NCBI GenBank assembly: GCA_937890005.1
Contig: CALBZA010000017.1
Span: 155,383 to 219,382, forward strand
Direction of reading: 5' to 3'
DNA from: an uncultured Verrucomicrobia subdivision 3 bacterium
GTDB taxonomy: Bacteria > Verrucomicrobiota > Verrucomicrobiia > Limisphaerales > DASXHY01
DNA length: 64,000 nucleotides
Each line of letters starts with the position of its first letter. Position 1 is the stretch's first letter. A program made the position numbers and the translations under genes. The notes under the pieces are model-generated. The model ran no database searches, was not told where the DNA came from, and saw only the letters and a program-made list of their open reading frames with translations. Of this stretch, positions 16,797 to 25,800 are shown piece by piece.

Positions 16797-18821
16797 TCAG
16801 TTGCGTCCGATGCGATACACCGTAAGCGAATTGCCGGGCGCTTCGTAGTTGAATTTCGCTTTCACGGTCACCTTTTCGGAAACCGGCTTGATCGCCTGTT
16901 CCTTGCCGTCCTCGTTGAAGGCGTCGGCGTTCTCGCCGGTCAGGACGGTTCGGGTCGCTTGAAGATCATTCGATCCCAATCCGTCGAGCACGACTGACAG
17001 CGAAACCGGTGCGTCTGAACCGTTGACGATTTTCAAGATGACGTCGCCCGACTTGGAATCGCGCACGGCGGACGCGGCGAGTTTCGCAGGCTTCTCCTGA
17101 GCGGAAACGGTGGTCGTCAAGTAAGTGTCGCCGCTGTTCTGACCGAACAATTTTTGGACGTAATAATTTGCGGTGGGGAAAACTTCCGTGCCGGTGAAAT
17201 AGATCATGTCGGGATGCCATTGCGTGTGATTTCGCCGGGCGAGAAGCGGTGCGTAGGAGGCGAAATGAACGATGTCCCCGTTCCGTTCCAGTGCCGTCAT
17301 TCCGGCCGCCTCGGCGATGGCGGACCGCAGTGTGTTACGGCGCTTGTCGCGGTCGTGCGCCGCGTATTCGCCCAGATACACTTTCGCACTGGCGCGATCG
17401 TATTTGTCATAACGCTGGAGATTGTTCCAGAACCACTGCGGCGCGACGTAATAATGCTCATCGACCATCGACAGATTCAGTTCACGCGCAAACTTCCAGC
17501 CTTCTTCGTAATCCTGACCGCTGGCGAACGGTCCGGTCGTTCCAATCACGACAATCTCCGGATGCTTCGCCTTCACCGCGTCGTGGATCATCTTGAATCG
17601 TTCCCGGAAAACCGGCGTGATCGCGTCTTCGTTGCCGACGCCGAGATACTTCAGACCAAAGGGTTCGGGATGTCCCGCAGCGGCACGTTTGGCGCCCCAC
17701 TTAGAAGTGGCCGGTCCATTGGCCCATTCGATCAGGTCAAAGATGTCCTGAATGTAAGCCTCCATTTCATCGAGCGGGAGGCCTTCCTGTCCACGGTTAG
17801 GAGAATGTCCCGCGTGCTGGCAGCTTACGCCAGCAGACACGACCGGAATCGGAATCGCTCCGATGTCTTCACAGAACTGGAAATATTCGAAGTAGCCGAG
17901 GCCCATTGTCTGATGGTAGCCCCACGCATAGTTCGGCTGCGCGCGGCGCTGTTCAACCGGGCCGACGGTGTCCTTCCAATTGTAATAGCGATAAATGCTT
18001 CCTGCATGAACCAGACAGCCGCCCGGGAAGCGCATGAATTTGGGTTTGATATCCGCGATGGTCTGGGCGAGATCCGCGCGAAGTCCATTCGGCCGGTTGT
18101 TAAAGGTTTTCTCCGGGAACAGCGAAATCATGTCGAGACACAACCCGCCCTGTTCGTGAGCGAGCAGCACAAGGCGGGCGTCGTTGACGGTTTGAGCCGG
18201 CTTGAACTTCACGGAAACCTTGCGCCAGTCGCGGCCCTTGATTTCGAGTTTTTCCTCGGCGAGCACCTCGCCATTCTTCCTCTCCAATCGCAACGTTACC
18301 GGCATGGCTTTGCTGTTGTCGCCGCGACCCCACAGGATTCCCATGTAAGGTTGATAGGCCCAGAATGATGCTTCGTACGTTTCGCCCGCCTTGAGTGGAA
18401 TACCTCCGAACCCGCTGTTTGCCAGGCCGACGCCTTCGCCGGGCGTGCGCACAGTGAGAATCACGTAATGCGGGTTGTTCGCGTGGAGAGAACGCATGGT
18501 CGAAACACCCAGCGACCCGTCCGCACCATTGCCGCGTTTTTGAAGTTCCCACGAAAAGAGCGGTCCCCACGAGGATTGTTCGGCAGGACTGTATTCGAAG
18601 GAACGATTTTGAATCAGCTCGGCGTAAAGTCCGCCGTCCGCGGCGTAGTTCAGATCTTCGAAAAAGATGCCAAACAGTTCTGAACTGATTCTCCGGCCCG
18701 CTTCCGCTGTCTGAACCGTGAGCTGGACCGGTCCCGTTTGCGCGATGGCAGATTGTGAGGTGAACAAAGCAAGCCCGCATGCGGCGAGCACTTTCGCAGT
18801 TTGAATCCGAATTTGGTTCAT
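16797..18821 (-). CDS. Secreted GH51 alpha-L-arabinofuranosidase
   Basis: 674 residues with a signal peptide (AACGLALFTSQSAIAQ). The GH51 hallmark ISSELFGIFFEDLNYAADGG opens the mature protein, followed by a CBM-like beta insert (about 70-230). The barrel shows MRFPGGCLVHAG and YLGVGNEDAI (acid/base Glu near 396). VDEHYYVAP (about 453) and VYLGEYAAH (nucleophile Glu near 483) follow. The C-terminal beta-sandwich ends LTVYRIGRN. It releases arabinofuranose from arabinoxylan or arabinan. It heads the minus-strand GH51-GH115-GH29 series, with class 1 site C about 160 bases upstream of its start. Confidence 0.92.
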   Translation of the reverse strand: MNQIRIQTAKVLAACGLALFTSQSAIAQTGPVQLTVQTAEAGRRISSELFGIFFEDLNYAADGGLYAELIQNRSFEYSPAEQSSWGPLFSWELQKRGNGADGSLGVSTMRSLHANNPHYVILTVRTPGEGVGLANSGFGGIPLKAGETYEASFWAYQPYMGILWGRGDNSKAMPVTLRLERKNGEVLAEEKLEIKGRDWRKVSVKFKPAQTVNDARLVLLAHEQGGLCLDMISLFPEKTFNNRPNGLRADLAQTIADIKPKFMRFPGGCLVHAGSIYRYYNWKDTVGPVEQRRAQPNYAWGYHQTMGLGYFEYFQFCEDIGAIPIPVVSAGVSCQHAGHSPNRGQEGLPLDEMEAYIQDIFDLIEWANGPATSKWGAKRAAAGHPEPFGLKYLGVGNEDAITPVFRERFKMIHDAVKAKHPEIVVIGTTGPFASGQDYEEGWKFARELNLSMVDEHYYVAPQWFWNNLQRYDKYDRASAKVYLGEYAAHDRDKRRNTLRSAIAEAAGMTALERNGDIVHFASYAPLLARRNHTQWHPDMIYFTGTEVFPTANYYVQKLFGQNSGDTYLTTTVSAQEKPAKLAASAVRDSKSGDVILKIVNGSDAPVSLSVVLDGLGSNDLQATRTVLTGENADAFNEDGKEQAIKPVSEKVTVKAKFNYEAPGNSLTVYRIGRN

Positions 18822-18981
18822 GTGAAAAAACTAAGCTCTCAAATCGTCGCCGTCAGCGCATTTACGGCGGACGGCCGGCCGAACGTAGGATGACGAACCG
18901 CCCGGCAAAGTTACAACGGAAGCTCACCGAGGCTGATCGCAGGCCCGATGAAGATGATGGAGAACACGCTGGGCTTGCCCA

Positions 18982-18997
18982 TACGACATACGTCCGA
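18982..18997. promoter_or_regulatory. Class 1 operator palindrome, site C
   Basis: TACGACATACGTCCGA matches 13 of 16 bases of the reverse complement of site D; one arm is degenerate. It lies 160 bases upstream of the GH51 start, the same spacing as sites A and J to their genes. Confidence 0.55.
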
Positions 18998-19077
18998 TGT
19001 CTCACTGCCGCGTGATGAATGTGCAAGCGCCTGTTGAAGGATGGAGTTCTTCCGGCCAGGTTCCAGCCCCGACCGAT

Positions 19078-22000
19078 TCAAAAAAGCACGGCGTCGCCTT
19101 TTGTCTCCTCTGATTTGGCAGGGGCACCCGGTTCCGTCGGCAGTTCGAGAATGAAATGCGCGCCTTTGCCATGTCCGTCACTATGAGCCGTCAACGCGCC
19201 CCCCATTTCGTGCGCGGCCAGCGCTCCGCTGTGGAGTCCGAAGCCGTGCCCGTTTTTCCGGGTGGTAAATCCAAAGGCAAAAATCTTCGTCAGGTTCTCT
19301 GGCAGAATGCCCACGCCGTTGTCCCGGACTTCGAAACGAACACGATCCGGGGAAGCCGGACGGACGGTGAATCGAACTATGCGATTGGTCGGATCGTTTG
19401 CCTCGCAGGCGTTCTTCGCATTTTCAAGCAGGTTCACCAGGATCTGGAGCGTCTTATGACGATCGATGGTGAGCATCGGAACATCCGGATGGAAATCACG
19501 CACGAGGCGGATTGAGTTCCGCGACAGCCCTGCGCTCTGGATGCGGAGAGCGTCCTCTGCCAGTTCGGATGGCGGGATCCTTTCCACCACACCCGACACA
19601 CGTGCATACGTCTGTTGCATGGCAACGATCTTCTTGATGTGATCGATGTTGCTGTTGAGCGACTGGATCTCCTCCTGCATGCGGGTCCGTTCCTTCAACA
19701 AGGTGCGATACAACGTTTCGAGAAAATGAATCAGCTTGTCGCCCTTGCCGTTGGCGGCAAAGAAACCGGTGAGGGATGAGCTGTTTTCCTTGAGCAGTTC
19801 CAGGACTTTCTCCAGTCGTTCGACACTGGAACTGCGAACCTGCTCCTCGATGATCGATGCGGAGATGTTAACGCTGTTCAGCACATTGCCCACATTGTGC
19901 AGGACGCTGGTGGCGACCTCGGCCATGCCTGCCTGGCGGGAACTTTGGAGCAGCCGCTTGTGGAGGTCTTCCAACTCCGCCTCGGCCTTCTTGCGCTCGG
20001 TCACGTCGCGGTGAATTCCCGCTACGCCGATGACATCCCCGTTGTGATCCCGGAGAGGAACCTTTGTGGTGCGTTGCCACCGGACCTGGCCGTTCTTGAA
20101 CGTGACATGCTCTTCTTCTTCGTACCCTTCTCCCGTCCGCAGGAGATTTTCTTCCGTGGCGCGAAACCGTTCCGCATCGGCTGCCGTGTAACAATCGAAA
20201 TCGCTCCTGCCGGCAGCTTGCTCCGGATCTTCAAACCCCATCGTTCGAGCGTGAGCAATATTGTTGATGAGAACCCGGCCGAACCTGTCTTTGACGAAGA
20301 TGTCGTCAGGAAGATGATCGATGAGGGTGCGTAGAAGGTTGCGTTGTTCACTCAGCTCGCGGGTTCGCTCTCGAATACGCGCGTCCAACTGTTCGTTTGC
20401 AGCTTTCAGAAGCCGCGATCGTCGTTGAATGTGTGACACGCGCCAGGCGTAGATTCCGCCCAGCAAAGCAACGCCCGCCATGGCAACAAGCGCCTTGAAC
20501 CAGGTGGACTGGTAATAGTAGGGAGGCAATGTGACGGCCAGACTTGCTCCCTGTTCATTCCACAATCCATCGGCATTGCAGGCCTGCACGCGGAACGTGT
20601 AGTCGCGGGGTTTCAGGTTGGCATAAACCGCAGATCGCCTCGGCCCGGAATCCACCCAGTCGGAATCGTAGCCTTCCAGCTTGTATCGAAAGCGGACCTT
20701 CTCTGGCGCCTGCAGGCTTATCCCCGTGAATTGAAATTGCAGCTCTCCGCTTCCCGGTCCGACAGACGCGTGACCGGCGTCCAGAACGTCCACACCATTG
20801 ACCTTCGCGGCAAGGAGATGCACCGGCGGGATCACGGAGTTGACTGGAATTTTCCGGGGGTCGATGCGCACGGGACCTTGCGGAGTCGGAAACCATACCG
20901 CTCCCTCTGTGCTGCGGCAGCCCACCCATTCCACGTCGGCGGATTCGATTGTCTTGATCGACTCGAGCCCGTCGTAAATCCGACCCACCAGCCGTCCGGA
21001 TTTTTCATCCGCCACTGCGTTCGCGCTGCGTCGGCTCACCTGAATGATCCCATGTGTGGCCGCCACCCAGAGGTTGTCTTCGGCATCGGGAACGATCCCA
21101 TGAATGACGGTTTCAACCAGAGGATCCTTGATGGGGGTAATGCGGTCATTCTTCAGACGGCTCAATCCAGTCCGCTGCCCGATCCAGATCGTCTTCTGGT
21201 CGTCTTCGCACGCAAATTGAACGTCGTAGTCTGGCAGCCCCTCGGGCACGGACCAGTGTTCGAGCCGTTCGCCGTCTGCCCGAAACAGGCCGTTCACGGT
21301 ACTGATCAGAATCGAGCCGTCGGAACACGAGTGCAGATTCCTGATCCAGTGAAACTGCGGTCCATTCGTCGAAGGGAACGTGTGGGGTGCGACCCTCTGA
21401 CGGTCCACACGGAACAGGTCTCCGCCCACGCTGACAACGACTCCGACTGAATCTTCAGCCATCGCCGTCGGCCAGCCGCTAAATGGATGATGAGCAACCA
21501 CCTTGTTGCCGGAGATGATCTCCACCTCCCGGTTTCCGTTCAGCAGATAGACGTCACCGTTGCGGGCCTGGTGCACTCGCTTCACGTATGGGGTGCACAG
21601 GCCGTGCTCGGGTTTGAATCGACTCCAATTGGTGCCATCGAACCAGCCGACACCCCCCGCCGCAGCGACCCAGATTCCCGACCTGACTCCAGCCGCCACT
21701 CCGTGAGCGCCAAAACCCATGATCTCTTCGTCTCTGAAAATTGGAAATTTGACGTCGGTAAGCTGTGTCAGTCCCTCCCGCGTCGCCACCCAGATGCTCC
21801 CCTCCCTGTCTTCGTGGATCGCGTACACAAAGTCGTTGGCCAGTCCGCCGGAATGGCGGATCGATTCGAGGCTGCCCTGATAGTATCGATGAAGTCCCGC
21901 GCCCCATGTTCCAATCCAGAGCGCACCCTCCTTGTCGAGGTGAAGCGCCCGCACTTCCTGAGGGAATTCGAAGTCTTTTTTATGCCGGAGTTCGGAATCG

Positions 22001-22716
22001 AAGCAGTGCAACGCCAATTGCGTGGCGACCCATAGATTTTCCTGACCATCCACGGCCATGGCAAAAAGGATTTCGCCATCGATGCCTAGTGGAACGCGAC
22101 GGTATTCACCCTTTTCCCAAATCCACAGTCCCTGTTCCGCTGTCGCTATCCAGATTCGCTGGCGGGCGTCTTCGAAGAACCCCTGGGCCCCCCAGACGTT
22201 GGTGTTGAGTTCGGCAGCGGCCATTTCGCCCGGCTTCCACCGCGCCGTTCCCAATCCCGTGCCCACCCAGAGCCCGCCGTCGCGCGCTTCATGAAATGCC
22301 GAAGCCGTCGTATATGAAACCAGCCATTCCCCTTCGGGCCGGCGAAATCCCGACGTGGCGCTCCAAATTCCAAAGGAGCCGTTTTCAAGTCCAAAGAGCA
22401 GCTGCCCCTGGGATGTTTCTTTCAAACTGATCACCCTTCTTCCACGCCAGGCATCGTCTGACGCGACTGACAGCACGGAGAAATCGAAACCGTCGAACCG
22501 GATAAGCCCGTTCTGGCTGCCAAACCAGATGTAGCCGTCGCGAGTCTGGGTGATGGCGCGAACTCCATTGACCGGCAGGCCGCTTTGCCGGGTCCAGCTG
22601 TGGGCGTTGTATTGGTAGAGTGATTTTGAATTGTCCAATGCCAAGGCCCCGCTCGGAACCACAAGGAGTCCGAACGCGAGGAAAAGCGTTACTCGGCAAG
22701 ACATTAGGAGTTTCAC
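19078..22716 (-). CDS. Two-component propeller sensor histidine kinase (Reg_prop/Y_Y_Y/PAS/HATPase)
   Basis: 1212 residues. A signal peptide (LFLAFGLLVVPSGALA) leads to two seven-bladed propellers of Reg_prop repeats (about 30-640; GYIWFGSQNGLIRFDG, GLWVGTGLG, GALWIGTWGAG). A Y_Y_Y domain (about 655-735; FRYKLEGYDSDWV) and one membrane helix (about 738-757) follow. Inside are a PAS domain (about 792-908) and a kinase core with SVLHNVGNVLNSV (phospho-acceptor His near 940), NLLENAKNACEA and GFGLHSGALAAHEMGG. No receiver or AraC output domain is fused, unlike the Bacteroides hybrid systems. A periplasmic glycan fragment is the probable ligand. It lies about 100 bases downstream of GH98 and has no response regulator next to it; the partial one at the left edge is a candidate partner. 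Confidence 0.9.
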   Translation of the reverse strand: MKLLMSCRVTLFLAFGLLVVPSGALALDNSKSLYQYNAHSWTRQSGLPVNGVRAITQTRDGYIWFGSQNGLIRFDGFDFSVLSVASDDAWRGRRVISLKETSQGQLLFGLENGSFGIWSATSGFRRPEGEWLVSYTTASAFHEARDGGLWVGTGLGTARWKPGEMAAAELNTNVWGAQGFFEDARQRIWIATAEQGLWIWEKGEYRRVPLGIDGEILFAMAVDGQENLWVATQLALHCFDSELRHKKDFEFPQEVRALHLDKEGALWIGTWGAGLHRYYQGSLESIRHSGGLANDFVYAIHEDREGSIWVATREGLTQLTDVKFPIFRDEEIMGFGAHGVAAGVRSGIWVAAAGGVGWFDGTNWSRFKPEHGLCTPYVKRVHQARNGDVYLLNGNREVEIISGNKVVAHHPFSGWPTAMAEDSVGVVVSVGGDLFRVDRQRVAPHTFPSTNGPQFHWIRNLHSCSDGSILISTVNGLFRADGERLEHWSVPEGLPDYDVQFACEDDQKTIWIGQRTGLSRLKNDRITPIKDPLVETVIHGIVPDAEDNLWVAATHGIIQVSRRSANAVADEKSGRLVGRIYDGLESIKTIESADVEWVGCRSTEGAVWFPTPQGPVRIDPRKIPVNSVIPPVHLLAAKVNGVDVLDAGHASVGPGSGELQFQFTGISLQAPEKVRFRYKLEGYDSDWVDSGPRRSAVYANLKPRDYTFRVQACNADGLWNEQGASLAVTLPPYYYQSTWFKALVAMAGVALLGGIYAWRVSHIQRRSRLLKAANEQLDARIRERTRELSEQRNLLRTLIDHLPDDIFVKDRFGRVLINNIAHARTMGFEDPEQAAGRSDFDCYTAADAERFRATEENLLRTGEGYEEEEHVTFKNGQVRWQRTTKVPLRDHNGDVIGVAGIHRDVTERKKAEAELEDLHKRLLQSSRQAGMAEVATSVLHNVGNVLNSVNISASIIEEQVRSSSVERLEKVLELLKENSSSLTGFFAANGKGDKLIHFLETLYRTLLKERTRMQEEIQSLNSNIDHIKKIVAMQQTYARVSGVVERIPPSELAEDALRIQSAGLSRNSIRLVRDFHPDVPMLTIDRHKTLQILVNLLENAKNACEANDPTNRIVRFTVRPASPDRVRFEVRDNGVGILPENLTKIFAFGFTTRKNGHGFGLHSGALAAHEMGGALTAHSDGHGKGAHFILELPTEPGAPAKSEETKGDAVLF

Positions 22717-22817
22717 AGTGACGAACTCCAGTTTCTATCGACCGGAACCCCTGCGCGGTGAAGTTTTTTCAGCAAATCCCAGGGTCGCTGGCTCCCGCCG
22801 CGCCGTTGACCGCTTCC

Positions 22818-25800
22818 CTAGAACGGCGGGCCCGTACGCACCCGGAAGAACTTTGAGGGCGAGCTCGAGGGGGAATCGGTCCAGAAGAACGGCATCGCGG
22901 GTGCATTCGTTGAAAAGATGACGTCCCAGTCCACGAGATTGGTTGACGCCTGAATCTGGTAGTCCGGCCCGTTCGCACCTTCGATTCGAAGGGCAAAAGA
23001 ACCGTCCTGAACCTGCACGCCAAGGGCAGGTTGAGGAAGGTTGGTGACGGTGACGACGAAACTTTGCGACGCGCTGAGTGCGGGTGAACCGTTGTCCGTG
23101 ACGCGAACTGTGAACGGATTGACCGTGTTGGCCTGTGTCACCAGCGGCCGCCACGTCAGCACTCCACTGACCGGATCGATCGTTGCGCCGTTCGGGGCGG
23201 TGCTCAGGCTGTAGGTCAAGGACTGCGCCGGAATATCGGAATCCGTCGCTGTGTTCGTGATGCTCAACATTATGCCTGCGCCGATTGTTTGGTTATGGAT
23301 GGACGCAAGCGTCGGAGGGGTATTCGGGGACAACGGATATTCCAGTGTGGGACGGAATGCCGGCGTTGCGTGTTCCTTCGATGCAAAATCGATGCGCATG
23401 TAGCTCGATCCGGTTCTTGTGATCCGAATCGTCAAGACGCCGTCAGTTGATGCCTGATTCCGAACGGCGTTGCTGATGTCGATCTGCACGGGATTGTTCA
23501 GGGCGTAGGAACTGATTGTGGTGATGGCGGTGCCGGAACCTGCAGGCTGGTTGTTCCACGTGATTGAATTCTCACTCCAGTTGTCATTCGTCCATTCCTC
23601 CAACAACAGCGGCACGTTTCCGTCCACCTGAGTGGGCGTGAGAATGAGTCTCGCATTCTGCACGTTGCTCAGACCGGACACGTTGAACTTGATGTAAGTG
23701 ATGCGGGTGGCGTCCGTCGCGCCGTCATCGGTCTTCACGGTCAGATTGTTGTCATTGCCAAAAACGCTGTTGTCGAAACCGCCATTGCGAACATAGGCGT
23801 CAGCGAGCGGCAGCGCTCTCACAATCGAAGCCGTGGCCGCAGAAGCTTCATTGCTGGGCAACCCTTCACCCAGCTCGTTCACAGCGGTGACGACATAATA
23901 ACAGGCCGCGCCGACGGCCAGTCCGATGTCGTCGAAGGATGTTTCAATGAGATCCGTGGCGATGAGCGTGTAAGGTCCGCCGCTGTTGAATGCACGACGG
24001 ACATTGTAGAAGGCGGCGCCTGGACTCGACTGCCACGTGAGATGAATTCGATTCGTCCCTTCGCCCACAGCAATCAATCCATTCGGCGCCGGCGGCGGTA
24101 ATTTGTCCGGCGTGGTTGCGGAAGCGACCGGACTTTCAGGGCTTTCTCCGGCGCCGTTGATGGCGGTGATTGTGTAATAGGTCGTGGTGTTCTCAGTGAG
24201 ACCGATGTCGCTGAACGCGGTGTCAGAAACACCCGCCGCAATCACGGTAAACGGACCGCCGATGCTTGGTGCGCGACGTATGTTGTAGCTCGATGCGCCC
24301 GGAACTGCGTTCCACGTCAGATTGATCTGATTGTAATAAACCGCGGTGGCCACGAGATTCGCGGGTGCTGCGGGCGCCGGATCGTTCTGCGACAAGGTGA
24401 TTTCAAGAACGGGACGCTGATTCGCAATGGCTGATTCTTTTGAATGAAAACCGATGAATGTATTTCCGGCGATCGGCTGCGACGCCTTGAGAGAAAAGAT
24501 TCCGTCACCCAACGCTTCATTCTTTGCGGCGGTAGTGACGTTGATCGATCGCGGTTGTCCGACGACGAACCCGGAAACGCTCGCGGCGACATTTCCGGAG
24601 CCGGAAGGCGGATTGTTCCAGGTGATTGAATTGTCCCAGCTGTCGTCGGTCACAAGTTCGAAGGCGACGGTTGGATTGCCGTCCACCTGATAAGGCGTCA
24701 GTTTCAGAACAGCACTTTGCATGTTGGTCAGGCCGGTGACATCGAATTTGAGGAACGTGTAGCGGGTGAATCCCACAGAGGGATCGTTCTTCACATGCAA
24801 TTCGGTGGAGTTGCCGAAAGAATTTCCCGCACTGCCGCCGTCGCGAACGTAGGTGTCGATGATCGGAGACAAATTTAAAGTGGTCGGCGTCGTCAGAATG
24901 GCGACTGCACTGTTGGCGCCTTCGCCATTCGCATTCACGCCGGACACAACATAGTAATAAGTCTTTCCACCAAACAAACCGGTGTCCTGATGGGTTGTTC
25001 CCGTCACGCCGAGCGCGACAGTCAGGAATGGCCCGCCGGGAGCGAGAGCGCGCTTGATGATGTAGCTGTCTGTGGCCACGGCAGCGGTCCACGACAGATC
25101 GGCTTTGTCGGGTCCAAGAGCGACGGCGTTGAGTCCTGTCGGCGCCGGGGGAGGTTGTGTGGTCAAAGTTGTGGCTGTCGCCTCCGAACTTTCGGCGCTT
25201 TCACCGAACGCATTCGCAGCGCGGATGACGTAGTAATGCGTTGTGAGTTCGCCGAGACCGCTGTGGACAAAATTTGTTTCGGTGATTCCGGTCGAAATCA
25301 TTGTGTACGGTCCGCCGGGGGTGGTGGCGTGTTTCACTTCGTAAGTGGCCGCGCCCGGCACTGTCCGCCAGGACAGCCGGATTTCAGACGTGGAAAGTGG
25401 TGTTGCCGACAGGCGTTGCGGCGTGAACGGCGGTGTGCCCGCAATCCAGCGCGTGCCTCCAATCACTTCCAGACTGTCGATGTTCGGCAATCCATCCGTT
25501 GTGTTGGCGCGAAGTTTCACTTCCGAGGAACCTTCAGGAACACTCGCGTAAACGGTCACATAATCCCAGTTCGTGAAAGTTCCGGTCGCAGGGAATTGAA
25601 TGTTGGGCGCGACGTTTGATCCATTGACGAACAAATCCGCCGAACGCGTAGCCGTGCCCGCGTAGCGGAACGTGAACGCCTTGGTCACAGAAGCGTCGAA
25701 CAGCACGTTCCAATACACACTGGCGCCGTTGGTCGGCGTCGCGCTTGCGTAGCCCGGTCCCGTGTATCCTCCAAAGTTGCTGGCCACGGTGCCATCGACA

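Noticed and set aside
17154..18368. 404-codon plus-strand frame opposite GH51
   Set aside because: No recognisable domain; the minus strand encodes intact GH51 catalytic motifs.
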